Origin: Taenia hydatigena
Taxonomy: Eukaryota; Platyhelminthes; Cestoda; Cyclophyllidea; Taeniidae
Length of the DNA: 64,000 nucleotides
Reading direction: 5' to 3'
Assembly: GCA_036345935.2 (NCBI GenBank)
Contig: JADWOT020000008.1
Coordinates: forward strand, 8,574,156 to 8,638,155
Below are positions 37,312 through 50,503 of the stretch, in pieces. The stretch's first letter is position 1; each line of letters opens with the position of its first letter. The position numbers and the translations under genes are program-made. The notes under the pieces were generated by a model that did not search any database, was not told the DNA's origin, and saw nothing but the letters and a program-made list of their open reading frames with translations.

Positions 37312-40300
37312 ATGAGTGTTAATGCTCGGATGGAGGACTTCCTCTCGGATTTCGATGTGGGCATCTTCCAAAATGCTGAGCTCGGGAACAAAAATGTTGC
37401 GGACTCAGATGATGAGAATGATTTTTTAGGTAAACTTTGACTAAGTTTAAATATGCTTGATCTTTAGACCGTGATTTGCCTTTTCTTGGGGAGGGTGATA
37501 TCTTCACCGTTGGGAATACTTTCCATCTTGGAGTGCCTGTTGAAGTAAAGTTGATTTGGGCGCACTTTCCAAAAAACCTTTCACAAAGTTTTTGCAGTTG
37601 TAAGTCGAGTAAACGATTCTATTTCTCAAAAAACGAAGATCCTCTACCTTCGCGGTAGGTGAAATAATTGCTTTTACCAATCTACATAGCACCGTAGATA
37701 TGAGATTCGGATACGTTATGGACCTTATACTTGGAAAATAACACGAACACAGGAGGAGCTGCGTGAACTTAACCGGGATATTCGGATTGCGTGGTCCATG
37801 ATTCGAGTAAAACGATTAAAGTACGTATTTTAAGTTCATTAATATGCTTGGGAATTTTAGGGAAAAGTTCATACCAAATAATGCGAATAGCACACGGGAG
37901 CCAAGACCAGAAATTGATGAGGAGAGTGATAGGATAAATGTAAACGCTACATCCTGTATTTAACAAAATTCTAGGAAAAAATTGAAGCTTATCTAAAAAC
38001 CGTGATCAATCATCGTGAGATCCAACGGCTTGATTGTGTGGTAAGTACTGTAGATTTGTTTTTACTGTTGAACTTTGCTTTAGTACTTAAGCTGGCCTTA
38101 TCAAAGACGTGTTAACATGCTAATAGTTATTCATTTAATTCATAACCACAAGGACATATTTGCAACGCACAATATCAAACAAGAGTAATTTGAAAAGGTA
38201 ATGAACTGAAGTTGATAATCATCTCTTCTGCTGGTGATTGAAGACGAATTTAGTCGCTAATTGCTTTATTGGTTTAGCAATGCTAGGTTAAACAAATTAT
38301 TTGAAGCCTCATATAATTAGAGCACGAAATTTTGTGGTTAAACATGTTTAATTTGTTGAAGAAAACCCATTTCTTCCAGAATAAAGTTTGGTTTTAAGTT
38401 TTGAGGGAGCTTTTGTAGAAGAATATTATAGTAATAAGCACCTTTTTCCCATTTCAGCTGAGTTTCTTTGAGATATCGCCTTTAACATTCTGCACCCAAT
38501 TGGGAACCTCAAAATTCAAGGAGGGTAAGATTCAGCTGCTGTCAAAAGGACGGATTTCTTTGCCTGGAAGTAAGAGTGGCAAGTTTTGGAAAAGAAGGTA
38601 GGTATCCGTAAAACAGCATTAAAAACTTCAAATTTCAGTTGGAAAAGTTATTCCTTTAAAAGCTTTATGTAGCAGCGGACCGTTTTATATTGCTAAGAAT
38701 GCCGAAATCGTAAGAGAATAAGTATATGGGCTTGAAAATTATGTAATGATTCTGAAAAATGAAGATGGCTTTAGTAAACAAACCAGGATATTAAATGATA
38801 CAAGTGCGAGCTCATGCAATCTGAAAAGCGCTCAAATATGTGCATATATGGATAAAATGCAAGGGTGATGTTTAGAGGTAATTAAAGGAGGATGACTCAA
38901 TTACATTGACCGAAGGAACGAAGCGAAGTTTAGTGCCCAGCTGAACCTTATGCCACCTTCCACCACAATTGTAACCACGACTCATAAACCAAGTGAATCT
39001 TTGATTGTTCAGGGTACTGCGCTTCATTCCGTACTATAGCGGCGCTGTTTAGCACACGATTTTACCGATTTTATCCGAAAATGTTACCTGGCAGTCCTAT
39101 TTACGAAGCGATTTAAAGGCATTTTCCCAAACTCGAATCTTTGCATACCTTTTCCACCGCTCATTGAAAGGCCTTAACACACGACTCGTAATTACTGAAT
39201 ATCACTGGCCGATATTGACAACATGTCACTGCCACTGCTTTATGTTGCTAACGATAATCCCTGATCAATTTGATATGCGGTGCACACTTTAGTGATTGGC
39301 ATTTTATTGGCGCTTGCTTGTTAGCTTTGGCTAACTCTGCACTTGACAGCATGGAGACACTCAAGTCTGCGCAGATTGCACTTCTGCTAGACGGCATGGC
39401 CCTCGCTTCATGCATGGAACCACTCAGCCCTGCTCCATATTAAGGGTACATGTTCTGCTTTACTCTCGGGGTTTCCCACTACTTTAGAAACGACACGGAG
39501 GGATACAGATCCTTTCAACTTAGTAGGATTTATAAAATGCTTTTCAGATGGCTGATATTGAAGGACACCTACCTGGTGGTTCTGAAGCCCCATAAAGCTG
39601 ACATTGTAGAGGGGGTGGAGAACTGGAGTATGGAGGATGAAGATGAGGAGGAAAAAGAACAAAGCAAGAAGAGGGTGTGGGGAAAGGACAAGAATGGCTC
39701 ATATTCAACCCATTTTTGGCAGCGTTACCATCAGTGGCGTTTCTGCAAGGTCATTCTGATGGATCATTACTTCCAGCGAAGGATCATTCATGCCGGCAAC
39801 TACGAACTCCTTCAAATACGCAACATGCATGGGTCAGTCCTATTCCCTTTGGCTTTACTCTCGGTCCTATCAAACGGCTACTAAGGATTTCAGATTCGTC
39901 AGTAATCAGATCGCACATTATAGAGGCCCAGTATGATGTTGCTTCACATTTGATTACCAACACTGGAAACTTGAAACAGAATGCTGCTTTGGACTGAATC
40001 GTTTACAAAGGTCTTTAATATCACTGATAACTCGCCATAAATGGAAAGGTTCTATTCGGCTAGCACAGTCATGGCAAAATTCAACGACTCTATGTCCATG
40101 ATTATTGCGATCTGGGCTACAAATGCCTGCATCAAGTAGAACATGGACCCTTGCAGCTAGCATGCCTGTTTAAACACCCTACGACTAATAGCTTTGATTG
40201 AAACTAAATAATTAGGATAATTTTGACTTCTCTTGGCAAAAACCAAAATAAGATAGCTTTATTACCGGTAACTATCTGGGATGCATCAAATTTGATTCCT

Positions 40301-41266
40301 CCATCTATTTGAAATGGCTACCAAGACTGAATGTAAATGTCTATTTTGCGCACGGTATAAGTAGCCTCAAGATGAAGCTAATCCAAGGAACTACGCCGGT
40401 GGCGAGCATACTGCTTAAAGAGTGCGAAATTGAAATTTATGAGTTCAAAACCCTTTACAGTCAAATTGTGGCTTGGGCTGCGGTTATATATTCATTCAAA
40501 GCTTTTATAGCCTCTCTACATTGCAGGAAGATAAGTCATGACAAAGTAGAGCTAGAGCCTAAAAGATTTTACTATTATGCAGAAATGAGGGGTAACTGGT
40601 CATATGTGGCAAGCAGGCCTTAACAACTGAAGTTTTTTTTGAAAAAAATAATAAAGTAGCTTTTAGTAGATATCTCAAATTGCGTATCGCATGCTTGCTT
40701 AAAAATATCAGTATATTCTCATAGAGACCTCTTGTTCACGATCAGTAGCACAAATTTATGATAATTACAATTTTGCATCATGTCAGCAAGGTGGAATTTA
40801 TCTTACTTCCCCAATATCGCTTTGCATCCCGTAGTCAACTCGCCTTCACCCCAAGCTACGACACGGTGACCTCCTGGGATGCAATGGTGAACCTGGTTCA
40901 ATCCTCTCCTGAAGCAAGGGCCTATACCGTCACCAATCCATTCAGATCCTTTGCTCCTGTTCGCACCGACGGTCAAATCAGAGTGTATGTCCGTGGGCTC
41001 AGTTCCATAATCATTCTTCATTTCTTCTGACCATTCTACTCATTCACTTGGCATAATTCGAATGGCGAGTCCACAACAATTAAGTAGTTTTCTTCGACTG
41101 CAGTGGCATCGACGGTGCCTCATACATGGCATCAGTGGCGGATGCAATGGAGGCAGCTCGTCACGAGATCTTCATCACTGACTGGTGGCTCTCTCCCGAA
41201 ATCCACCTTAAACGACCCTACTCTGACGACTACTGGCGCCTGGATGTTCTGCTTAAGCGGAAAGCT
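37312..41266 (+). other. PLD1: PLD-A exons 1-9: N-terminus, PX-like, PH-like, approach to HKD1
   Basis: Exons: 37312-37429, 37468-37654, 37698-37820, 37861-37939, 37975-38040, 38458-38597, 39548-39832, 40835-40984, 41104-41266. The first four introns are 38, 43, 40 and 35 nt. Exons 2-4 hold the PX-like region (residues about 75-165), which is divergent but retains the Tyr-Thr-Trp strand and following helix. Exons 6-7 hold the PH-like domain (about 192-332), beginning [11 protein letters not shown] and including [15 protein letters not shown]. The PH domain carries an acidic then basic insert ([14 protein letters not shown]). Exon 9 contains [11 protein letters not shown]. Exon 8 edges were fixed by phase and by the SFAPVRTDG motif. 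Confidence 0.88.
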
Positions 41267-44200
41267 GTATGAAGAAGTTTTGTCTTAATACATCCAAATT
41301 TCGAACAAACACTCTATTGAAAAAAAGCCTCTTGTAGGGCTAATTAATTTTTGTTTCAGAGCCTATCAAAGGGTTTATAACCAGTTTCTGAAGTCTTGCC
41401 ATTCTACACATACAAGCATCAATTTACATAGTTCATATTGCATCTTTTTCGACAATCAGGAATAGGAGATCTTCACTATCTTGAATTATGGCATTTGTAG
41501 TGACCAGTGTCAGCGATGCATTTGAAATTGTTGGAGCGTGTGTGTATGCGTTTGAATTACAGTACAACTACAATCATGACATTAAGGGACAACGCAGCTT
41601 TGCTTGCTCCTGCCTCCCTTCTGCAACATCATCCTACCTTTTGAGGACATCCATGTGTGCTTTGACAGATGGAAGGCTAATTCTTTTTAGGATGTGCGAT
41701 CGTGAAATACGTTGTTGGTCGAGGGAATGCAAAAAGAGCTCCATGCACAAACTAGACTAACTTTAGGAATACCATTGGAATTTCATCTCACTATCGATAG
41801 GCCTGGTTGGATTGTTGGTTTGCACCGACTTTTTAAAATAAGTTTCGACTGCACTTTTGTTATTGCTCTGTTGCGTCAAAGAAGTGCCAGTAGGGTGGGT
41901 ATGAGTGATGTCATCCACCCACAATGTGCCGCATGTAAGTGTCATGGGACCTCCTTCAAGGAAGAGGGGAATGCGTTGTTACGCCCTTGCAATGGAGACA
42001 CGAGGATAGTTAAATGGTGGTAGAATTAAGAGGTGCCGGGTTGTTCACTATTAGATAAAATTAGAAGATGCACTGTTCAGAAACATGTTTGTTTTGTCTC
42101 TTTTTAGAATTTCTGATTCGAATCATAAAACTATTTAACAGCGACTAGGACTTCGTCGGTCACTTTACGTAAAAAATCTCATTCTGACTTCTAGATGAAT
42201 TTGCATCGCATCTGCAACCTTGGTTTTTGTCAGCTTGGAATTTAGCTTCGTTGCTAAATATTTTACTGAATGATTTCGTTATAGGAACAGGGGGTCCGCA
42301 TTTGCGTTCTGATTTACAATGAAGTAAAGCTCGTCCTTAGCATCAACAGCCGTCACAGTATGAAAGCGCTCACTTCCTTGCATAGCAACATTCATGTAAG
42401 TCAGTTGTACGCTTGCCCATTGAGTTCATATGTTTGTGTGCAAGGCTGGATGCCACTTTGATTCCCTAATGCACATGTTTAAAAAGTGGTTTTCATCGGT
42501 TGAAAATGTGGAAAGCAGTCTACTTACAGCTCTTTTTTAAACACGCAGGTAATTCGACATCCAAGTCATATCCGCGATCGCACTTGGAATTGGTCTCATC
42601 ACGAAAAACTGGTTGTTGTGGACCAGTCGGTGGCCTTTGTAGGTGGAATCGATCTCTGTTTTGGGCGCTGGGACCGTCCTGATCACCCGTATGTCCTTGC
42701 ACTGTGCAGCAATTGTGGACGTTTTGGTCCACAAATTCGAACTGATTGCCCTTCCCCCATTCTAGAATACTTGATGTTGCTACCTGCCGTTCCGAATTCG
42801 AAGTAAGAATACGCTTTTACTTTTTTCTCACTCAGTGTTTTCCACCGCTTTCGCACTTAAAGTGCCTGCTTTTTTAAGCTATCGTGTGCTCACAGCTCAT
42901 ACTCACCGATCCCATAAATGACTAAGTTGTGAAGTATCACATTGAATTTCGCCTCCGTGGCAGGCTACTCTAGCCCACTCGGCTAGAGTAGAATGTCCAA
43001 GACTCAGTGTCTTAGAGCTAAACAATCAATATGTTACAATAGTACCGAACAACATTACAGATTTATAGCCTCGAGCTGATGACATGGGGAGAGGCTTTAA
43101 TGAAGTATCCTTAATTCCAATTGAGACTTGGAATACGTAAATGATGCCATGTGATGCGCATGCTTCATGCCGCACTTCATGCTGCGGTTTCGATGATCCC
43201 CAAGCATAAAAAATAGCTTTATATCCCTATTTGTCCCATTTTTATCAACAAAACACTTGCTGTTTATAAGAGATGTTGCCTTCGATCCATTTACAACGTT
43301 TACTACGAGAGAAGGCGTATTTGAACAGGAATCCTTATACGACTAGCTTATCCCCCTTACTACAAAATAATTTAACGCAACCCGCATTTTACAACTGTTT
43401 AAGAGAACTGACTTGATACCTCTGAGGGTGAATAAATGTGGGTTTTAGTTGGTAATAATTAATGAGACAAACTGCGCGACGAGCTCTTGGATTGATTGAA
43501 TCATGGAAGCGTGGGCCCCCTCAAGAAGCGGTGGAGCTTTTTTATGATTAGCAAATGAAGAGAGTCGACACGACAGCTGAAGCACGTGATGTGTGGAACC
43601 TACCTGAGGGTTTACTCTGCGCCTTAAGTAGACTCTCAGCTCTGCCAAATGTCGATGAATAACTGCATAGCAATTTACAGTTTTCAGTTCCGAGTGCTTC
43701 CACTAAGCTTGAGCTAACATTAGGACTAAGATATGCCTTCTTTTCATCACCTTTAAACTAATTGGTATAGTTTGCTAAGGCGCTTGCACGACCTCCAGCT
43801 TAGGAACTGATCATCAAGCCGTCTTTGCTTTTACAGAATCGGAAGAAGTTCCCAAATAAGAACTATTAATTACTATTGAAGCCATAAAAGCATTATAACA
43901 ATGGCTTCGAGTCCCCTCTCTTGTAGTTCGTATGCCTCTTAAGACGGACCTAAGCATTTTGTTACATGCTAGGTGACCGATTTGGCCTGTCTGCCGTTGG
44001 CTGCAGCCTTCCTGCCACTCCGATTAACGTCATCCGTTTGTGTGAAGGACAAGATTATGAGCTTAGCAGATCCGTATCGTCTCCTTCGAACAGACACGCC
44101 ATCACTCCCTAAACGGGTCAAATCGACTCCATCACTACAAGTAACTCTTTTTTTCATTTGTTCAGGGTACAAATAAACAAAATTAAAGCCCTATCCAACT

Positions 44201-47200
44201 CATTCCTCAATTTCATCGCTTGTTTACAGTAATTAGCACAGGTAATGTTTCTTTGAAAAATTCCCTGGAAGTAATTAAAATTAATTGATTGGATCTCTTC
44301 AAAAAATTCATCCGTTTAACTGCATTTGTGTTAGCAATTCGTATGTGGTCCTGCTTTATTTAACGGAAACAATGGTAGATCTTCTCCCAACTAAAGCAGT
44401 ATTAAAGTTTGCACGATATCCACGTTCTGACTTGGAAACTTTGATCCACGGGATCGCAGGACGGCGTTTACGAGTGCCCTGCTTTGTGCAGTGCAGCGAA
44501 ATAACATTGTTACACAGTTTATCGCCCCACAACTAAGAGCATTTCCTGTGGCAGCGTGAGGGAGCTCAAAGACGATCTCCGTCGGTCCCGCATGCTGGTG
44601 ATTCTGTCACGTTTTCCGATGATCAAGAATCCGCGAGGATCCGCGATGCCCACAGAAGGGACTGCTGCAGCAGCACGTGCCTAGGCAAGAAGGAAAACCC
44701 AAATCAGGACTGGGTTTTGTAAGTCATCCTCAATGGATTAATGTAATAACGCCACGGCTTTTTTAAAAATGAGCACAAATGAACATTGACCGAGGTACAT
44801 CCCTAAGAACATTCATCGCTATCCTAAGTTGGGTTAAAACCATCCAGTCTTCATTCTTCACGGAGCCTGGAGCTCCCATATTTTTAATAATTAGCAACTG
44901 CATTAGTGTTTATGCTGTTGGGAAAGTGTGAGAGTAGAGGACTTTCGCACGTTAGAAAAATCCATACGATCAGATTTTCCAGATTATTTTGCAATGTCGA
45001 CTGTTATGGCATTTTTACATCCACTTCTTGCCACGCTCGTGGTCAATTCCTCCAAATGGCCAAAAAGGAATGAGTGTGCCATCTATTTACATCTTTAGTG
45101 CTTCAACTGAAATGGACTTGTTAGCGTTGCAGGGTGGACACTTCCTTTTTCCAGGAAAGGACTACGTAAATTGGATTTTTAAAGACCCCGGAGATATGAC
45201 GAGGCCAGATGTAGGTACGTACGAGCCTATTCCTTATACATTTGCATTTTGAGGTTTGCAAGTGATCATTAGACAAAGCGACCTTCATTCTGTGTATGCA
45301 GTAACAGCCAGGCTCATTAATTTGTTCCAGTTGAACATCATTTTATAGAATTAGAAAAGATTATACTTGATAGAGGCTCTAGTTACTAAAAACTTATCTT
45401 GGTCAGTCAGCATGGAAAGCATGGGGTCTCTGCAGAAAGCTTGGCTGACGCATTAAGAAACCTTTCAAAATGCATTTGACCTAACCGACTTCACTTCTCT
45501 TCGCAGTCTATATCGACCGAAACAAGGTGCCGCGAATGCCATGGCACGACGTCGGTGTCGGATTGTCGGGCAAAATTGTAAGCGACTTCGCTCGACACTT
45601 CATTCAGCGGTGGAATGCCCATAGGGTGAGCTGGCATATTTCATACAGTTGTCATTTTTGTCCACCAAAGTATTGTTTAACCAATGTCCCAACTGCGTCT
45701 TGCAATTGGCGTGCCAATTTACATGAGAAAAACCAATGCTTCGAATGATCAGCAGTTTGCCAAGAAGGCATTAAACCACGAAGTTATCACTTATCACTTC
45801 GTATCAAAAAAGTGGCTTTGCTTATGATTTTTTGTCAATGCAGATTAAAATACAGATGAGGGAGTAGAACATGGCATTCGGTATGCTCTGTTGCATCTGC
45901 TAGAATTCAACATTATCAAAGTTATAGAGATCAGTCAAATGGGTTCGTATGGATTTTACAGTAAAGTTGAAGGGTCAGCAGAAGACACCTTAGAATCTAC
46001 TACTCAGTAAAATAATCCCCATTACGAACTATCACCCCTTCCCCAGGTACGAGTTCTCTTTTTATCAAAAACTCTGTTTGCAGAAGCCATCTACCTCACT
46101 TTCATTTCCCAATTGTCCATTCCACTTAGCACTTGTTCATGTGACTACCCAGCACCAAAAGAAGGTGATAGTCACTTGTAATTATAGACATCTCCCACTT
46201 CCACTCCTATCCTGAACTTTTATGCACTAACCTTTACTGTCTACTTAACTAGTGCGAAGGTAATGTTTCCGAGGCAGTAGAAGTTTTTTGTATGCACACC
46301 TTTGAGCTGTCTCACATCGAGTGGAAAGGTGGTGTCAGGCGTGATTGTTGTTTGGCCTTGAGCATGTAAGCAATTGTGCCTGTAGTTTACAACGGACGTA
46401 GTAGCCATGCCCCTAATAGTGAGTGGATGATTTTGGGCCAATTAATGATGCGTGCATCGCTCGACGAATTTTGGTAAGTAGTCCGAACTGTAGGACATGT
46501 TTTAATAGCGATAGTCAGTTTGCTCAACGTCAGATTGCTGCATCACCATTTATGCTAAATACGGCTGGAAGTTGTATCTGGTAGGTCAAATTCCACTTCA
46601 AGCAATTACAATGCATGACTCTTCATAACTAGTAGCAGCCAGTCTGCCTGAATGGGATACATTCGCTTTTTAGCACATCATCACAAACGTCCCATTGTTT
46701 ATTTAAATCATTCATGAGTACTACATGGTTCTACCATCGTACCTTCCCTAAGTGGTCTGCAAATTTGGCCAGATTCTGTAATCACAGCTTTGTAAAACAC
46801 GCGCTCAAACCACATTCCTGCAGTTCAAATGCAACGTTATGGTGCGAAGTGCAAAATTGCAAGTGTATGATGTCGAACCCGATAAAGGATGCCGCCCTCT
46901 TATAACATCGCGCTAGATCCTATCAAGACCACCAACGAGATAAACTTCAGAGTAGGCGCAGAGGGGCACGGGGTGAGCGGACTGCCTGAATGCAAATCTG
47001 TCCCGGTGACTTCAGGTACTTGTATTTGTAGTGACAGATTTAATTCGCCAGTAGAGCGATTATCAATGTGCCTAGAGCACACCAGGGAGTGAGTGAGATT
47101 ACGACTCTACGTAGCTTGGAAACTAGCTAACAAGCGGAACGCCTCGGACGGAGAACTGGAAGGTGCACCGAGGTCGCGAACATTTCCGCCACGTATCAAC

Positions 47201-50200
47201 AGAATAATGCATAATGTGCCTATGTACTGGCATCTTACTACAAGTTACAGTAGGTCAGTGCAGTGGGGTGCATCGAGAACTTCATCAAATCTTTAGATTA
47301 CTTGACGGTTGGCGATTCGTGGTTTGCTTACAAGCGACCTTGTGCAGTGGGACTTCAAATAGACCTATCCATGTTATGCTATTCATTTTTAGTCGGAAGC
47401 GCCTAAGAAGCCCAATGTGACTAAAGGAGACGGAAATATATTTAACTATCCGAAGGCTTTTAGGATATTGTTTACCACAATGGCCCTTAAAGTGCTCAAT
47501 TCTTCTTCCTCGAGCAACACAATCAAACAGAAGCCGGAGGAAAACTTTTTATCCAAAGCAAACTCACACTGCTTGTTTCATAGTGATCACAATATTTTAC
47601 AACACATAACGGGAAACTCTGTGCAAAATTTCGCTTTCTCCTCTAAAAATCATGGTGCCCAAGAAACCATGACCTCAAAATGTCATAACTATAAAATTTC
47701 ACAAGATAAATACTGGGACAATTAAACTTGCCTGAGATTACTCTCTGACTCACGGTTTAGGATGTTGTGAGAGGTGAAGACGTACAATGAAAACATTTAG
47801 GCGGTGAGCCATGTTTGCCTTTTCTTCGTTGGAAGTGTCATGAAATTGACACTAGTGGATCAAAAACTTGCCTACGGAGTCGATGAGTAGATTTTATTTC
47901 CTGTGTGTGTCTTGTCAAGGTGCGGAAGGTGAAGCGCAAGCGCAAGCATGCTCCGACGTCATGCATACCGCCCATCCTGCTACCCACTCCGCCCGCCAAC
48001 ACGCGTCTAGCCGAGCGCCTTTTCGAGCTGGGTGTCAGTTGCAGCTCTGGTGGTGAGCATGCACAGCCTCTGCGAATGCAAGCGCTACGCTCGGCCGGCC
48101 ACTGGTCCCTCGTGTCAACGCGCGGTGTGAAAGCAAACGCCGTGACCACTGCTTCCTCTACGTCCTCACATACCGAACGCTCCATCCTCACCGCCTACGT
48201 TGAAGCCATTCGTGCAGCGCAGCACTTCATTTACATCGAGAATCAATTTTTTATCAGCTGGGTGAACCCTTCCGATGGCGTGGAGAAGAACTCTCTTGTC
48301 AAAAACAAAGTCGCGCAGGCTATCTACGACCGTGTGATCAAGGCGCATCGGTATGTTCATACCCTCAGCTTCTTTCTCCGTGGATCTTTGTGATGATTTA
48401 TCATTCACATTTTGAAACTTTCTACGGCAGCAAAGCATACATGCATATTTCGCTTCTAGTGCAAGTATCGAACCCCAATTCAAATCGACTTTTTCGTCTT
48501 TCGGTATAATTTGGACTCCATGATTATCTGACTCGCATACGTCGTCTCAATGAGCATTGTGCTGCTTAAGATTTGCAATAAGTTTAAATGAAACGCTATT
48601 AGCCTTTGAAGTAGCAGTAAGAACCAGAAAAGCTTCAAATTCCCTATTTTTCAATAATTCAAGCTACACGGTGATGACGGTGTTACTAGTGTTGTCAGGA
48701 TCGTCACGATTCATTTTCACCTTAAAAAAGAGCAAGGTTTTTCGTTGTTGTAAGATTTCGAATGGATACGCATCTGCGGTGGATGTTACCTTTGGTAGTA
48801 TGGAGTCAGTTGACTGACTTTTGCAAAATGATTTCAGTGAAAAGAAGCCCTTCCGAGTGTACATTCTCATCCCTCTACTGGCGGCGTTTGAAGGTGTGCC
48901 CGGAGATAGGAAGTCGGGATCGAACATCCATGCGATTCTACGATTCACTCGTACCAGCCTTTTTATGGGGCCCAACGCACTGATCTCGCGTCTTCGAATG
49001 CTCATTCCAGACGTCGAGAACTATATCAGTGTCTGTGGCCTTCGTAATTACGACTGCTGGCCAGATGGACGATTTGTAGGCTTTATTACTTTGCTTCAAA
49101 GTTGTCCCCCCCTCCCCCTCACTCTCTCCTATGCGATGGTACCGCTTTCATCGGAGGGCAGCGGAATGTACACCTTTTGTGGGATGATGGTCGGTGCTAA
49201 TTACCTCATGAAGGTGGTTTCGTTTAAGGCACCAGCATCTTTACTTGTGCTTCTAACGAATGTGCATCTTGTCGAAAGCAAGAAGGCTAATGAGTGAAGT
49301 GTAACAGTGTGAGAGTAAAAATAGGGGGCTCGTTTATATTGTAGTGTCAGGTTCAGTAAGTTGTCGGTTCGCTGTTATTACTGAAGTCTCGGACTTTGGT
49401 TTTTTATGCAGACTACGGAGCTGATCTACATACACGACAAGCTGATGATAGTAGATGACCGAAAACTGATAATCGGTTCGGCGAACATCAATGACCGAAG
49501 TATGCTGGGCAACCGGGACAGCGAATTAGCGGTGGTAGTAGAGGACGAGGCGGGAGAGGGAAAAGGTGGCGTTATAGCAGATATGCGGCGCCGTCTGATG
49601 GCTGAGCACTTGGGAGTGCTCTCGGACCATGCCACGTTCTCCTGGGATCCCAACCTCCTCCACAAACCCGTATCTGATGCCTTCTTCCATGGTGTTTGGC
49701 GGAAGACCGCCCTGGACAATATGAACATTTTCGAGGAGGTGTGTTCTAAAATCTCTCTTTTCTTGCTTTTAAATCTTTATAAGCATTCATAAGCTTTACT
49801 AAAACGCACTTGTATGAGCAACAGTTCAAAGACCGTTCGCTTATTGGATAAAAAATAATTTTGACCGTCTCATTTTTGATGGGGTTTTAATACAATTGGA
49901 TCGGGTTTAAGAGGAAAATGAAGTGCTTATTTCGACCTCAATCGTTTATATTTACTGCTCGAATTACAGCTATGCTACATGCGTTTCCAAGGATGGAACT
50001 AATGCTTTTCCTCCAGTGTCTGAAAATTCCTGGATGTTATGACGTGAATAGGAGATAGGACTATGCAATAGCAATAAACCTTGGTTTTTCACATAAAATG
50101 CGTTTACTTTGTCATCAACAGAGTCCATTGGTTGGTATTTCTACTGAACTGCGATAGCTCGGGGTTATTTGCAAAATCGTCCACATTTAAGATGAGCACA

Positions 50201-50461
50201 ACCTCGGCAGCATTCCTATGATTTTGCTTCCTTTCCTTTGCACAGGTCTTCGACTGTGTCCCGTCCAACAGCGCTCGGCAGTATCCAAAGCGGCCAACCC
50301 AATTGCAGGGTAAACGGCCCAGGGGAGCAAAGGCTGCCGAACTTCTGCGCGGGATCAGAGGTCACTTGTGTGAGTATCCCGAGGATTACCTGGCTGACGA
50401 GGACCTCACCTTTCCTCTGCTAAGCGTTGAACAGTTTGCCTCCCTCGAACTCTGGACTTGA
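37312..50461 (+). CDS. PLD1: Phospholipase D A (PLD1/2 class), 20 coding exons
   Basis: Twenty phase-consistent exons encode 1125 aa (human PLD1 is 1074 aa). PLD hydrolyses phosphatidylcholine to phosphatidic acid and choline at membranes and is controlled by PIP2 and small GTPases. Both catalytic HKD motifs are intact: H492-x-K494-x4-D499 (HEKLVVVD) and H953-x-K955-x4-D960 (HDKLMIVD). Other family landmarks are [19 protein letters not shown], a polybasic PIP2-binding stretch (KVKRKRK) in exon 17, [18 protein letters not shown] and the C-terminal LWT. The N-terminal part has a PX-like segment (GPYTWKITR) and a PH-like domain. The ATG at 37312 lies just after an acceptor and is in frame with all later exons. 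The gene is divergent from CKAP5 and tail to tail with PLD-B. PLD1 versus PLD2 orthology cannot be decided here. Exon coordinates are in the next two entries. Confidence 0.94.
42285..50461 (+). other. PLD1: PLD-A exons 10-20: catalytic core and C-terminus
   Basis: Exons: 42285-42395, 42549-42688, 42766-42802, 43973-44140, 44555-44718, 45099-45214, 45507-45625, 47920-48350, 48838-49075, 49412-49738, 50246-50461. HKD1 is in exon 11 and HKD2 in exon 19. Exon 12 is a 37-nt microexon needed to restore phase after HKD1. Exons 13-14 encode the variable loop. They are the least certain because loop sequence is not conserved, although the phases close perfectly and exon 14 shares a Gln-Arg-Arg-Ser-Pro element with PLD-B. 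Exon 20 ends at TGA 50459-50461. Confidence 0.88.
42965..42991. repeat. Perfect 11-bp stem hairpin in a PLD-A intron
   Basis: An 11-bp arm CTACTCTAGCC, a 5-nt spacer CACTC and the exact inverted arm GGCTAGAGTAG. It lies in the intron between exons 12 and 13. A second, shorter inverted repeat (AAGAC, spacer TCAGT, GTCTT) follows within about 10 bp. No RNA family was recognised. Confidence 0.75.
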
Positions 50462-50497
50462 AAGGCATTACCATCACTAACATATTCCATGACAAGA

Positions 50498-50503
50498 AAT
50501 AAA
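50498..50503 (+). terminator. Polyadenylation signal AATAAA for PLD-A
   Basis: Canonical hexamer only 37 nt after the PLD-A stop codon, suggesting a very short 3' UTR. Confidence 0.6.

Noticed and set aside
37545..37604. 60-nt in-frame candidate intron within PLD-A exon 2 (gtaaag to gtaag)
   Set aside because: Reading through keeps the frame open and the residues (VPVEVKLI) align with the start of the PLD PX region, so removal is not needed.
40309..40623. 104-aa plus-strand open frame in the PLD-A intron before exon 8
   Set aside because: No PLD similarity, no phase-compatible splice signals, and exons 7 and 8 join correctly without it.
42689..42804. Extension of PLD-A exon 11 past HKD1 as one longer exon
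   Set aside because: Its end donor leaves the same phase problem with exon 13, whereas splitting it with a 77-nt intron gives a microexon with a strong polypyrimidine acceptor, correct phases at both ends and a conserved core shared with PLD-B.
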